Positions 11,447 through 23,258 of a stretch of 64,000 nucleotides of DNA are shown in pieces. The stretch is taken from the NCBI GenBank assembly GCA_016584495.1, contig WAID01000013.1, positions 744,001 through 808,000 of the forward strand, written 5' to 3'. Origin of the DNA: Celoporthe dispersa (taxonomy: Eukaryota > Ascomycota > Sordariomycetes > Diaporthales > Cryphonectriaceae). Under the pieces are notes generated by a model. That model was given only the letters and a program-made list of their open reading frames with translations, had not been told where the DNA came from and ran no database searches. Position 1 is the stretch's first letter, and every line of letters starts with the position of its first letter. Position numbers and translations under genes: made by a program.

Positions 11447-13266
11447 CTACAAGGCCGAATCCCACCCAGGCGACCCGACTCCTTCACCAGCAGCACCATG
11501 TCCGTTCCCGAGTCCCAGCCCAAGCCCCATGCCGTTCTCGGCTGCGGCGGCGTTAGCAGCGGCGGGCTTGTGGATCAGACACCCAATGCATGCGCAATCA
11601 TCACCGCAGGGACACCCCTCCGGTGCCCCTCCGCAGAACCCGTTGATGTCCATCAGGTCGTCGGCGGTGATCGACTCAGATCCACGCTCATCGTCGGGTC
11701 GAACTGCTGCTGCGGTTGGTGGTGGTGGTGGTGGTGCTGCTGCTCCCCGCCCTCCATCGGCGGGAACGCAAAGTTGATCATCTCAAAGTCTGCCGGGTTA
11801 AGGATAATGTCCATGTCTGTCGCCTGCTGTGGCGGCGAGTAGGACTGCGCATTGCTGTTGCTGCGACTCACCATCGCTGACGGGTCGGCGGCGTGGGCAG
11901 CCATCATGCCGCTGCTGTTATTGTTAGGCGGCCAGCCTGGAGGGAAGAACTCGGGCCTGCCGAACCCGCCCGAGTGATGGGCGAAGGCGGGCGTGGTGAC
12001 GGGCGAGAACTGCGCGCCGCTGGACATCATCTGGCCGAACTCGGTGGCGATGTGGTGCATGGTGGCCGTGTTGTACGGGTGGTCGATGCAGAGCACGCAG
12101 TTGCACGTCGGCCCGCACTCGCACACGTGGTCTGCCCCGCCGCCAGGGGACAGCGGGCTGAACTTCATGACCGGGAATTCGGGCGGTGGGGGTGGCGTGG
12201 TCGCTGTTGATGTCTGGAACTGCTGAATCGGCGTGAAGGGCGGTGCTGATACCGGCTCGGTCTTGATGTGTCCATGTGTGCTGTATCCGTTCGTGGTGGC
12301 GGCCAGCGCTGCTGGTGGCGGGGCATTGGACGCGGCGGTCTCGATCTCTGCTGGTCCGGAACAGCAGGATGACCGTGCCGTTGTTGCTGCGGGTGGTGCG
12401 GACATGGGCATCTGTAATGGAGGGAGGGGGGCTTCGGCTGGTCTCGAGGAGCAGCATGACCCCCTCGCGGGCGGCGGCGGCTGCGGCGGCGGCAGGCCGT
12501 ACTCGACGGGCTCCGATGTGACCTGCAGCCCACGCGCCACAAGGTCCTGGTAGAAGATGGGCTGCGTCTCGTCCTCAGGCGTGGAGGCGCCTGCGCCGTT
12601 TCCATTGCTGCTGCACTGGCACTTTTTATGGCTACTGTTACTGTTGCTGCCGCCGCTGCCGTTGGTGCTCACGCCGCCAGGGCCGGGGTGGGCGCCCGGC
12701 GAGCCGGAGCAGGAGCACTTCTGTCTCCTAGGGACGGCGGCCTTGAGCCAGGTCAGCGGGAAGTAGTGGGCGCAGAGGCACAGGTCGCCTGGCCCGTGGA
12801 TGCAGGCTTTGTTGGGCCTGCCGGCAGGGCGCACTGCCCACAGTGGCCCGCCGATGTGGTTGCATGTCGAGGAGCGATGTCCCTTGATGCAGGATCGACT
12901 GTGGACGGCGCGTCAGTCAGCCAGTCGGTCTCAGAAGATGATGTTACTTGTATAGGACGTAAGCATGCTGGGGCCCCTTGGCCTGCCAGCCTGTCCCGTC
13001 CTCTTCCTGTCCCGCGGGTGCATGGCTGCAGCTAGCCGGCCCGTGGTTGTAATCAAAGACATCGGAAGGGTCTATTGTGCTACAGAAGCGGCCTGGTAGG
13101 GTTGCAGCGCTATTGTGCGACGACTTGGTCGCTCTCTCACTCCGCGCAGTTGTATGCGCCGGCGGACACGAGCCAAGAGAGCGCATGATGAAGAGGGTGA
13201 GATGTGGAGGTGGGCTCTTGGGTCGGCTTACCAGGACATCTTCTGCTTCCCGACCCAGATGGCCAT
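11447..13266 (-). CDS. Copper-fist transcription factor, one frameshift
   Basis: Copper-responsive regulator of the MAC1/CUF1/GRISEA type. Exon 1 is only 35 nt (13232-13266, MAIWVGKQKMSC start); the 333-nt intron 12899-13231 (GTAAGC...CACAG) interrupts the first zinc-binding Cys codon; exon 2 is 11447-12898. The joined N-terminus gives CRSCIKGHRSSTCNH, then PAGRPNKACIHGPGDLCLC, the Zn and copper-fist minor-groove module. The middle is Gly/Pro/Ser rich with C-rich patches (CECGPTCNCVLC) and a His6 run. The C-terminus has GCPCGDDCACIGCLIH, a Cys-rich copper-sensing motif. Between SVD and ESITADDLMD, near 11675-11680, one base is missing: the sequence gives a stop at 11653 whereas the next frame reads straight into the Cys-rich tail. 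Confidence 0.85.
11716..11738. repeat. CAC/GTG repeat in coding sequence
   Basis: Trinucleotide run encoding a His6 stretch followed by Gln codons in the copper-fist regulator. Confidence 0.75.
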
Positions 13267-14755
13267 CTTGTCGGTGTGGTGAGCCCCAGGCCGGCTCGGC
13301 TCGGCTCAAGTAGAGAGGATGAGCAGGAGTGAAGAGGAGGCTCGCAGGTTGTGTGAGCTGGTGTAAGTGAGGGAGTCAGGGTGGGAGAGTAGTGAAGAGG
13401 TGAGGATCAGAACCCTCTCGACTTGTCGACCTGTTGCGGATGAGGAGGCTTTGGTGAGGAACAGTCGTGGGCTCCAGTTTTTGGACCCGGGTCTTGAATC
13501 TGAGTCGCGCGCACACACAGACACAGGCACACACATGCAGTCCGTCCGCCGTGACGTCGAGTGAGACGCTGATACGAGGACAGAGAGAAGATAGAAAGGC
13601 GCGGTGGATTCGCTGTGGATTCGTGGATGCGAGCGCTGGCGGTCTGTGCTTGCACTGGCGGGCGCAGGGCAGGCCTGTCTGGTCTCTCTCGGTCGGTGCC
13701 TCTTTTTTTTTTTCTTTCTTTTTTTTTTTCCTTCCTTCTTGCCCAAACCTGAGGTGTTTGATGTTTCGCCTCGGGACCCTCTTTTCAGACGCTCAGGGGT
13801 CGTCGTCGGGAAACAAGAGACATGGTGCGATAACCGAAGAGCTCAAAAGACGCAGGTATGACAGGCGGAATGCGACCGAATCTGGGAGGAATTGTTGTGA
13901 AGGGATGAAGGAAAGGACGGGAAGGAGAGAGGAGAGAGTGTGTGTGTGTGTGCGTGTCAGCGGTGTCCGTGTGTGGGGTTCTTTTGAAGGTATGAAGTGT
14001 GAAGTGATCGAGGGGGTCGAGGTCAAGGTTCGGTGTTAGAAATCAAGTCCTAGCCTGTCTGCCCAGTGTGCGTCTGTGTTCAGGCGGTTCAGTGGGGCCC
14101 AAAGCCAACCCCTCCCCCCCCCCCCTAATCATAAGCCAGGGCACTTTAGTGTGTACTCTTGGTGCTGGGGAAAAGGGTTCAGGGCCGTCGGCAGATGGCG
14201 AGAGGTTGAGTGGGGGTCAGTCCACAGCGTTCCTTTCCGCAAGCATTAGTGCCATGTACGGTGTACTGTCAGCAGCAGCAAATAGTGACTGTACGGACCA
14301 TGGACCTTGATGGCCATGCGTCCTCCATATGCTTTATAGTATCGCCAATCTGGTCTTATCGAAAACCCTACACAGCCTGGCGAGACGCGAGTTGGGACGA
14401 AAGGCACAGGTGCCCCCCGAGTCAGGGACAGGAGGGGCACACTTCTCTCTACTGAGCAGCACAGTACTATGTACACCTGGAACTTTTGACAGGCCGACCA
14501 TAACCGTAAGCGGTATTACTACCACCCACACCCACCCACCCCTGTGGTCAGCCCCCTCCCACCCTTTTACCACTTCGGGACCCAATAGCGATCTCGTGTA
14601 GGATCAATAGCACGTCTTGATATTGTGCTGCTATTGAGAAAGATTCATGCCGCCAGCCGAGTGCATTGCACGGCTCGTCTGGTTGTTGGGATCATGTTCG
14701 GAATACCGGAACCGGTGCTGCACCTGCCAGGTTTTTGCATGCCGACTACAATCGC
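13267..14755. other. Long 5' region of the copper-fist gene / intergenic
   Basis: About 1.5 kb with a T-rich tract near 13708-13730, a GT repeat near 13938-13952, a C12 run near 14112-14125 and a CA-rich stretch near 13508-13540. Open frames in it lack domains and codon bias. Likely holds the copper-fist promoter at left and the 3' flank of the SURP gene at right. Confidence 0.6.
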
Positions 14756-17288
14756 TTACTGCTTCTCCTCTCCAGAGTCCGAGTCCGCAAACATGTCGGC
14801 CGCCGTCATCCTCTTCCGCTTGCTTACTGCCGGCGGCTTGGACGCGCCAGCCTTGAGCCCATCTGCTCCGGTATCCTCTGGCCCTGGCTCTGGCCCCGCG
14901 GCCTGGTGGTCATCCGGCTCTCCCATCGCGACATCTCCTTCCCCTCGCCCCTCTCCTTCGATAGCCAGCCCCACGATATCGACATCCAGAAGTGGCTCCC
15001 CGTCGATGTGGTGGTGTGCAAGCAGCTCGTTGTCCATGTCCTCGTCGTCCGTGTACTCATCATAGCTCCCATCATCCGACCACCCCGCGCCGTCGTCATC
15101 TCCCGCGTCGGGCGTGGTCCCCTCGGGCGTGTCAGCAGCCGCCGCAGCAGCAGCCGCAGCCGCCTCCACCGTCTTCCACCGCCCCTTGGCCCTCTCCGCC
15201 TCCTCGCCCGCGGCTGTCTTCTCGTCCTTCCGTGCCCCCGGTGGGTTCTCGAAGCTGCGGGCGAACAGCTCCTGTGAGTCGTTGGGGAACACGCACCACC
15301 CGTCCCACAGGCTCAGCACCAGGCCGATGCTGCGCTTCCACTTCTCCGCCCGCAGCCGGCCCCAGCTCATCCTCTCCGGCAGGAGGCCTAGCCCTCGAAC
15401 ACGTGCCGCGCCTTCAGCGCCGCCTCGAGGAGCTGCCTGTACCGCCAGGCGTGCCGCACCCCGCTGGTCGACGACGACGACAGGATGTCGCTGATCACGT
15501 AGAGGCCGACCAGCTTCGCGCCGCTCGTGTCCTGCGGGGGGCGGGGTCACCACCTTGCTGCTGCTGTCTCTTTTTCTCGCCCGGGGCCGGCGAGGCGGAG
15601 CCCTCGCCCTCGGAGGGATCTGGTGCATCTCTCTGGTAGTCTGGGTTGGCAGAAGAGAACGACAGGGGCTTTTTGATGTTGGAGACGATGAGGTCGACAA
15701 TCTCGTCTGCGCCGCGGTTAGCGTGTGTGATGGCGAAAGATGTGATCCTGGCAATGTCGCCCTTGCGTATCTTGCTGAGCGTCGTAGGTAGCCGCGCCAG
15801 CAGGTGCACCAGCTTGGCCTTCTCGATGGGGTTCAGGAACACCTCCTCTTCGGCCTTGTTGCTCCCGTCCGTGGTGATCTTGGGCTCGTCGTCGTCCTCG
15901 TCGTCAAATTCCGAGTCATATTCCGGCTCGGACACGAAGCCGTCCACGGCCGTCGTATACTCGTAGGGTAGCTCCTTTTCCGGGGCCTTCCAGGCATGGC
16001 TCCCCCTCGAAGAGGGCAGATACCTTCCCTTGCCTCTCCTCGCCGGCCCGCCGCCCGTCAGGATCTCCCACAGCCGCCAGCGGTACCAGATCCCGCCCTG
16101 TGACCGTGCGTCCCAGATCCACGCCCACCTCTCCTCCCGCTGCACATCGGGCCGCGTCATCAGGAGGGCCTCGAACTCTGGGCCGTGCTCGAGGACCGAC
16201 TCCACGACCTTGTGTATCATGCGCAGCTGCCTGATGTCCCTCAGCGGCTGGATAGGCACGTGGAGCAGGTTCCTGCTGAGGGGTGCTCCCGCCGGGCCGT
16301 ACGAGCTCGGCGGCGCAAACCTCCCAGGGCCGCCATGGTGATGTCCACCGGGACCGCCTCCCTTAGGACCAGGCGCGGCAACAGGCTTCGCCCCGAAGGG
16401 ATGCGACCCGGTCGTCAGCCCAGCCACGCTGGCCTCAGAGGCGGTGGCCATCGCCGCCGAGGACAGGTGCCGGTGCAGCGACAGGTAGTGCCCAAAGCCC
16501 AGGTAGCGGTTCTGCAGCGCGCTCACGGCAGCGTCCATGTCTGAGGCCGCCGTCTCGGGCGACAGCGTGACGATGGCCGCGATGGATTTGCGGTCTGAGG
16601 CCTGCGCCGGCGGCGGGAGGATCTTGACCCCCTCGACCACCAGGCTGGTCGGCAGCAGCGCCTTGATCACCGCCGGGCTGGTCGCAGGCGGCAGGTTGGC
16701 CAGCCGCAGCGTGGGCTTCGCGACCGCCTTGTCCTCTGGCCTCGACCCCGCGCGGTGCTCGTCGTCGTCATCGTCGTCGTCGTCGCTCGCGTCGAACACC
16801 CTCGCCAGGGGCTTGCTGCCGGCGCGGTTCCCGTCGTCGTGGTGCTCGTCCTCGAACCCAAGCCGTCCTGCACCGCCCGCCCCGGCCGCGAACCCGTCGT
16901 ATGTCCTCTTCTTCCCGAAGCTGGGCGGCGCAGGCCCCAGCGTGCCGGGCCCGCTGCTCTTCATGCCGCCCAGCCCACCTGCCGTCCCGCCAAAGTGTCT
17001 CCTGCCTCCTCCTGCCCCTCCCCTGCCCGCGAAGCCTGCTGCCCCTCCGCGGCCGTCGAGGGCTGGGCCTCCTCCTCCGCCCCGCTGGCCGTGGCCATGG
17101 CCGCCGTCGCCCGCGTCCGCGTCGAAGCTCTTGACAAAGTCCTCATAGACGGCGGCGGTCTCGGCTGCCTCGCGCTGTCGCTTCGCCTCGGCCTCCGCTT
17201 TCTGGCGCTCGAACGCGGACTGCTTGGTCGGCTTCTGGAGCTTGGCCTCAACGTCGGGAAACTCGGCGATCTTCTTGGACGAGGACAT
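14756..17288 (-). CDS. U2SURP: U2 snRNP-associated SURP/CID protein (SR140-like), two frameshifts
   Basis: Nuclear pre-mRNA splicing factor homologous to SR140/U2SURP. Reading from 17288: N-terminal Lys/Glu-rich helix (KQSAFERQKAEAEAKRQRE), a Gly-rich low-complexity region, an RRM (about residues 190-275, LRLANLPP), a SURP module (IRQLRMIHKVVESVLEHGPEFEALL-type sequence), then a CID (HLLARLPTTLSKIRKGDIAR), continuing with KLVGLYVISDIL and RAEKWKRSIG, and an acidic tail. The three parts are in three frames. A C6 run (G6 at 15536-15541 on the plus strand) needs one more base, and a single C appears lost near 15389 where EG should continue GLGLLPER. No splice sites fit either junction. The total length is two bases short of frame, as expected. 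No intron is needed. Confidence 0.82.
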
Positions 17289-17801
17289 GGTAGACGGTTT
17301 GTCAGAGGGGGTGGTCTTTTCTCTCTTCTCTCCTTCTTCTTGTTATATCATGATAGCTTCTGGTGGGGGAGGGTTCGATTGCACCTTGACAGGTGGTCGA
17401 GGCGCTGCCATGGAATGGGATGGTGTTGGGTCGTCGACGAGCTGGATTGTTGATAAGTTCAGGGCCGAGCGTGAGTGACCCAGGGCCAAGCTACTGGAGC
17501 TGCAGTGGGCCTGTGGCGTAAGCCCCGGAGGTGCCAGGGGGGTCGGGGCACTAGAGCTACAGCATTGACAAAGTACTCAAGTACCTGTTGTGGCGTAACT
17601 TGCAGCATTCCCATATAGCAGCATCGTTACATTGGCCCCCAGAGCCGCCTTTCTCTTTCTCTTGTCCATTCTATTGTTATTTCTATTTTTTCTCTATTCC
17701 TCATATTCTTTTTCTTGAATCTTCTCTCGATCTTATGCGACCCTTTATCGCCTTCAGATTTACCAGAATCAACAGCAAAACACCCTCGAATCCTCATCCA
17801 C
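17289..17801. other. Intergenic between two minus-strand genes
   Basis: About 510 bases: U2SURP promoter at left, 3' flank of the MFS gene at right with T-rich sequence near 17660-17715. No gene seen. Confidence 0.6.
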
Positions 17802-19536
17802 CTACTCAATCTGCAAGAGACGACTCTTGCCCCGGAGCCTCGCCCCGTACGCCCTAAAGAGGAACGGAATAGGAACCATGGCCGCAGCCAGACAACCCAG
17901 CAGCGTCCCAGCCCACTGCACGCCCATGCCCTCAAACATCTGTTTCGAGAAGAGCGGGAAGGCAGCCGCCGCCGCCGAGCGCAGGATGATGTTCGCAGCG
18001 ACTGTGGAGGCAGCCCTGGATGCCGCGTGGGTGGCGGGAGGGTCAGCTCAGGCGTCCCGGTCGTGAGGGAGAAGGGAAGGGATGAGGACAGTGGCGGGAC
18101 TCACAGCGGCAGGTACGCGTCGATGAGGTAATTGAAGCACGGCAGAAAGACGCACAGAACCCCGAAGCCGATGAAGGTTCCCGCGACGGTGGGCACTGCC
18201 CAGTGGATCTTGGGCGTGAACCCGGTCCAGCCGAACCTGGAAAAGGGGGAGAGAAGCACACGACAGAGGTCAGCCTGGCCGAGAGCGATGGCAGCATTCG
18301 TAATGGACCTTGGCGGAAGGGGGGCCACTCACCAGAAGATGCCAACCGCAAACACGGGCGCCCCAAGGAGGGTTGGCCTGAGCCGCCACTCAGGCACGGG
18401 CACGTTGTGGTTCTCAGCCAGCCTTTTTCCTGTACGCCCCGTGCTGCGACAAGATATAGCACAGGGCCAAGACCACCCCTACAAAGAGACCGAGGAAGGG
18501 CAGCCCGCTGACTCCAGGCCTCATGCCATACGTCGACTCAAAGACAACCGGGTACGCCTCGAGGAGGCAGTACACCAGCCCATAGATAAACGACATGTAC
18601 AGCGACACGAGCAGCACGATAGGCTCCCCGACCAGCACCCGCAGCGGCCGCGCCAGGTACCTCTCCGCCAACACCGCAGCGTCAACCTCGACCTTCTCGT
18701 GCCGCGCATGAATCCCCCAGTTCCCCGTTCGCCTCCGCAGTGCCACGGCCTTCCTGGCGAGAAGCGCTGGCGCGTACGTCTCGCGCAGCAAGAACACCGA
18801 CGCCAACCCGTCCGCCAGGCTCAAGATGCCCGGCACATACAGCGTCCACCGCCAGCCGTCCTCCTCCTGCCCCGCGCCCGCCACGATGAACCCGCCCACA
18901 GGCGCCGCGAGGAACGGGCCCCCGAACACAGTCAGCGCGTAGAGCTGCACCGCCACCCCCGGTGCGCATTGTCGTACAGGTCCGCCAGCACCCCCGGCAC
19001 CACGGTGAGCTGGCTCGCCCCGCACGCGCCCGCGAAGAAGCGGCAGGTCAGCAGGGTCTGCATGTCGGAGGCGGAGGCGGAAGCGATGGTGAGGATTCCG
19101 CCCAGGAGGAGGGAGACGGCTAGCGGCCACCTGCGGCCGTAGAGCTCGGACCCGGGGGCCCAGATCAGGGGCCCGGCTGCGAAGCCGAGGACGAAGAGGG
19201 TTGTGCCTAGGTTGCCTATCTCTGTGGATGTGTCCAGGTCTCTGCTCGCGCTGGGGATGGCGGGGGCGAAGACGGCGCTGCTGAAGGAGACGAAGAATGT
19301 GCCGGCGCACACGAGGAGGGAGGTAAGGAGCCTGCGGGGTTTCAGTGGTGAAAAAAACCATCAGCGGTCAGGTCGCAAGAGCAAGCAGCTGGTGTGAGGA
19401 CATACTTGGTGGACCGGTCCCAGTTGTAGGGGTGATCTGGGTCATCCTCGCCGTCATATTCGACGGTGTATTCCTCGGCATCTGGAAGTGGTGGTGGGAG
19501 GGGTTTGCCCATCCCCATGGAGCTCTTCTCGTACAT
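17802..19536 (-). CDS. MFS drug/polyamine-type transporter, two frameshifts
   Basis: Twelve-helix plasma-membrane antiporter of the DHA1 multidrug/polyamine group. Exons (minus): 19406-19536, 18333-19331, 18105-18236, 17802-18015; introns of 74, 96 and 89 nt, all GTRNGT...AG. The acidic cytosolic N-terminus ends in [13 protein letters not shown], a hallmark of the group, followed by helix 1 ([20 protein letters not shown]). Motif A-like [11 protein letters not shown] and the helix 4 [10 protein letters not shown] are present. In exon 2 one base is missing at C5 18956-18960 (HRG must run into [13 protein letters not shown]) and one extra occurs near 18422-18430 (AYRKK into LAENHNV); they cancel in length. 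It lies in the same orientation as the Zn2Cys6 gene, 554 bases downstream of it. Confidence 0.85.
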
Positions 19537-20090
19537 GATTAACAACACAAGGCTGTATATGAGATGGCCCAGGCAGAGGCAGCCGTTGTAAAATTTTCTC
19601 TACGGTGGCAGAGATGCTCGAGTTTGGGTGCACCCCTCGTCAAGCTCAAGAATGCACGATGAAGATGAGAACTCGAGGTAGAGGGAGGCCTGCTACTCAT
19701 ACAGGCCTTTTAAGACGAGTCATCTCTTCTTGGTATCGCTGGAGAATATCTATCCCATCCTTGATGAATTACAAACTTGACAAGTTGGCGCCCTTCATGT
19801 CTGGGAGTCGCCCAGAGCATATCCCCTCCCCCTCCCCCCCAGACTGGTAATGCGCCCCGGATATCGTTGTTGGCATGGAAGCCGCAATATCCGCACGATG
19901 CGCGTTGGTGCCCGGAAACCCTGTCAAAGTGTACAGTGTCCGCAACACATAACGGTCAGGTTCCAGAAATACGCAAGAATACAGCAAATGTTGAGTGGAT
20001 ACAGGTTGGCACTCGGATAGTGGGCGCGTGTCTAGATATAGAGAGCGCTTTGGGATGTAAAAGAGTCCCTAGGGTGAACCTCGAGCGGCC
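19537..20090. other. Intergenic, MFS promoter and 3' flank of the Zn2Cys6 gene
   Basis: About 550 bases without a supported gene. Moderate GC, a C-rich run near 19829-19840. Confidence 0.55.
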
Positions 20091-21782
20091 TTATTCAGGC
20101 CCACCCATGAAAGCAGGCACATTGCCCATGTCAGCATTCAGGAACTGATCAAAATCGACCCGGGACAACCCAGGCAAGTCCGAGATCAGCGCCCCCAGCC
20201 ACGAGAAATCGTCGTCATTATCGTAAGGTTGTGTCGGAGTGGCAAACTGTCGGTCTGGCTGGTGCGTGTTAAGAATCTCGCCGAGGATCGCCAGGTCGTC
20301 CTGTCGCCGCTGCTGGTGCAGGAGGACCAACAGACACGCAGTGCTATATGCGTCCCGCAGGGTCTCCGTGTTGCATGTCGAGGCGATCACGCTCAGGGTC
20401 TGCATGGCCTCTGGGAGCATTGCGAGAGACGAGCGCGTGTCGAGCACCAGGAGGACACAGATGATCTGGAAGGGGACATTGGCGACGTGGTGCCACGGGG
20501 CGCAGTCGATGATGAGGCTGCGCGAGGACTCGAGTCCGCGCCTCAGCAAGGCCAGGATCTTCTGTGCCAGGTCCGATGATATGTCGAGGTTCTGCGTGTG
20601 TATGCGCCGGAGGATGCAGAGCACGAGGTTGCACTGCGCGAGGACGGACGGCGGCTGGTATGGGTCCCCTCCAGGACCCTGGAGAGGGTGGACGTGAGAT
20701 CCGTCTCGTCCTTGGTCCTCCCGGGGTCCAGGCTCAGCGAGACGGGGATGAGGCGTAGGAGCTCGACTGTATAGTCCCCGGGACGCACCGAGGGCAGCGC
20801 GGGCAGATCGGTGTTTTGAAACGAGACCCGGGAGAGGCCCAGGTCGAAAGAGGTCCACACGTTCATGTGGTGCGCCATGCCCACGATCCGCCTCGTGAGG
20901 TCATCGTCCCACTGCGCGCTGGGGAGGAGGACCGCAGATGGCGACTCCGGGTAGACACCCGAGGCCTCGACGAGGTGCATCAGGGTGCAGCTGGCCATCC
21001 AGGTCGCGTGCGGGGAGCTCGTGAGCCGGAGATAGATGGTCTGGAGCGTCCACCCGGTGAGGAGGTCCAGGCAGGGCGGGCCAGAGAGTTGGTAGCTGTC
21101 GAGACTCGAGCGGGCCGAGCGGGCCAGGTGCAGCTCAGTGACGGTGGCATTCCGCTGGGAGAACAGACATCCGAGGGCAGCCACGCCGCACAAGACGCTG
21201 TCGTAGATGTCTGGCGGCCCTGGTGATGTCCAGCGTGCCCCCAGGCGCGCAAAGAAGTGGCACTGGTCAATGAAGCCGTAGCACGGATCGACCTTGTCAA
21301 AGTAGACCCGGGCCAGGGCCTTGAGGTGCTCGTACGAGGTGATCTCAACTACAGACAGCGCAGGCGCACTGGTGGGCGGTTCAGACGACAGCTGCCTCGA
21401 GCCGACGTTCCACCCAAAGAGGTTGAGCTTAGGGGCCTTTGTGGGATCAATCCTGAGGGCCAGCTTCCTGACGAAGGCCGCCCCGGAGTTGGCCTCCAGA
21501 CGCCGTACCAGGCCGCCCTGGTCAGACCCAGCTGTGCTTGCGTCTGGGATGTCTGGCTGCACGGACTTCGGCCTGGGTGCTACAGGGCGATCTGGAGCTG
21601 CCCGTGTGGCGGAGGCGGCCGGTCGAGCCTTTCTCGCCTGGACTTCATAGTGGCATTCGTAGCCCCATTCCGTGCAGGTGGTGCAGGGCTCCCGGCCGTC
21701 ACATTTCCTCTTCCGCTCTCGACAAGGCTGGCAGGCCAGCCTGGATCGTTTCCCTCTTGAGCTGGCTACTCGTCGTGTCCAT
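20091..21782 (-). CDS. Zn2Cys6 transcription factor, two probable frameshifts
   Basis: Fungal binuclear-cluster regulator. Near the start: RLACQPCRERKRKCDG followed by EPCTTCTEWGYEC, the six-Cys zinc cluster. The rest matches the fungal regulatory middle homology region (VYFDKVDPCYGFIDQCHFF, GVAALGCLFSQ). I choose the ATG at 21782 (MDTTSSQLK) because it reaches the zinc cluster directly, but this requires removing one base near the CCC at 21752-21754; no ATG exists in the cluster's own frame before a stop. A second change is needed at C4 20666-20669, where VLEG must continue into DPYQPPSVLAQ. The total length is in frame, so the two shifts cancel. It faces the nitronate monooxygenase gene across a 420-bp shared promoter. 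Confidence 0.8.
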
Positions 21783-22202
21783 TGTTATTCATTGGCTGGC
21801 GAGGAGGGGATACTGTGCGGAAAGGAAGGTACCTGCGGTTGCCGTCGGCTGCTGCGGGATCTCCAGACCAATGTCGCTGCCAGCACGTGACTGGGGAGCC
21901 TGGCGTCATCATTGCTCAGCGGGTGTAGAGAGCGACCCTTGCAAGCCGCAGCACCCGACGAATGGTAAGGAAGAGGCGGGAGACAGCGTGTAGCCTCGCA
22001 ATGGCCCTTATATTTGGCAGGAGAGAAATAGAGGTCTAACGAATGATGAATGATGAGGAAGAACATTCAATGACTCTACTGCGAACAAGGGGTCCCATCT
22101 CAGCCTCGGTGCGGTGGGTGAGATCTCGCCATCAAGATTCAGGAGCTCACCCAGACAGGGTATCTCGAGTATTTATCTGTACGGTGTCACGTCATCAACA
22201 TC
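21783..22202. promoter_or_regulatory. Shared divergent promoter, Zn2Cys6 factor and nitronate monooxygenase
   Basis: 420 bases between two divergent start codons. On the minus strand an AATATAAGG sequence near 22006-22014 could act as a TATA element for the regulator. CGG and CCG triplets are present, but no clear palindromic Zn2Cys6 site stands out. Confidence 0.4.
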
Positions 22203-23258
22203 ATGGCTGCGAGGCTGTTGTCTCGTTATCCCTGGGCGTCTCGCCCCTTCATCGTCGGCGCCCCCATGAGGGTGATGTCGGGGCCAGCACTGGCAGTGGC
22301 TGTGTCTCGCGCAGGCGGTCTGGGGTTCATTGGGCCCAGCGCCAAGGCACAAGATATGAGGGCAGATCTCGAAGAGGCATCGAGACTGCTGGCGGATGAA
22401 ACAACCCGCTCCTCCTCAACGGGCTCTCGCCTCCCGGTCGGCGTGGGCTTCCAGCTGTGGGCAGACGACGTCAAGGCAGCCGTCGATCACATCGCGTCCT
22501 ACAGGCCGTGTGCTGCCTGGCTGTATGCACCCCGGGAGGGGCCAGGAGAGCTGGAGGAATGGTCGCGCAGGATCCGCAGGGCAGCGCCCGAAACCCAGAT
22601 CTGGATCCAGGTTGGCACGCTGGCAGAGGCAGAGCAGCTCCTGGCCCTCTCAGAGCTGCCGGACGTCGTCGTCGCCCAGGGCGCAGAGGCGGGCGGTCAC
22701 GGCCGGGCGAGGGATGGGATAGGCCTGATGACGCTGCTCCCCGAAGTGGCGGACGTCATGGCGAGCAGCCACATCCCCTTGCTCGCAGCTGGCGGTATCG
22801 CGGACGGGCGCGGTGTCGCGGCGGCGCTGGGCCTGGGAGCAGCTGGTGCAGTGATGGGGACCCGGTTCCTGGCGAGCCACGAGGCGCGCATCAGCCGGGG
22901 GTATCAGGACGAGGTTGTACGAGCCTCTGATGGTGCCCGCTCGACGACACGCACCGTGCTCTACAACCACCTCCGGGGTACCTTTGGCTGGCCGCCAGAG
23001 TACAGCCCGAGGACCATCATCAACAGGTCATTTGTCGAGCACCAGGACGGCGTCGCATTTGAGGAGCTGAAGAGACGGCATGACGAAGCCCAGAAGACGG
23101 GGGACAGCGGCTGGGGACCGGAAGGGAGGCTTGCTACCTATGCTGGAGCCTCTGTGGGGCTCATCCACGGGGTCAAGGGAGCAGGCGAGATCATCCGAGA
23201 GGTGCAAGAGGACGCGCTGCGGAGGATCCGGCTGTTGAGCACCGGAGAGAGGGAGTAG
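22203..23258 (+). CDS. Nitronate monooxygenase (NMO / 2-nitropropane dioxygenase)
   Basis: FMN-dependent TIM-barrel enzyme oxidising alkyl nitronates such as propionate-3-nitronate. Single exon, 351 residues, no targeting signal. Family motifs: GAPM near the N-terminus (residues about 19-22), AGGLGFIG (about 37-44), VVAQGAEAGGHGR (about 157-169) and AAGGIADGRGVAAALGLGA (about 197-215), then MGTRF, the phosphate and flavin contacts. Start ATG at 22203 gives MAARLLSRYPW; there is no upstream in-frame alternative. The frame is intact. The neighbours, a divergent Zn2Cys6 factor, an MFS transporter and an FAD amine oxidase, suggest a small nitro-compound or amine detoxification locus; this is inference. 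Confidence 0.9.
   Translation: MAARLLSRYPWASRPFIVGAPMRVMSGPALAVAVSRAGGLGFIGPSAKAQDMRADLEEASRLLADETTRSSSTGSRLPVGVGFQLWADDVKAAVDHIASYRPCAAWLYAPREGPGELEEWSRRIRRAAPETQIWIQVGTLAEAEQLLALSELPDVVVAQGAEAGGHGRARDGIGLMTLLPEVADVMASSHIPLLAAGGIADGRGVAAALGLGAAGAVMGTRFLASHEARISRGYQDEVVRASDGARSTTRTVLYNHLRGTFGWPPEYSPRTIINRSFVEHQDGVAFEELKRRHDEAQKTGDSGWGPEGRLATYAGASVGLIHGVKGAGEIIREVQEDALRRIRLLSTGERE

Noticed and set aside
13467..14039. 190-codon plus-strand open frame
   Set aside because: Runs through T-rich and GT repeats, no domain; lies in the copper-fist upstream region.
15519..15540. A 22-nt intron in the U2SURP gene to explain the first frame change
   Set aside because: Far below the minimum fungal intron length and it does not restore the correct frame; a missing base in the C6 run does.
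18132..19142. 336-codon plus-strand open frame
   Set aside because: Antisense of the MFS exons with no recognisable domain.
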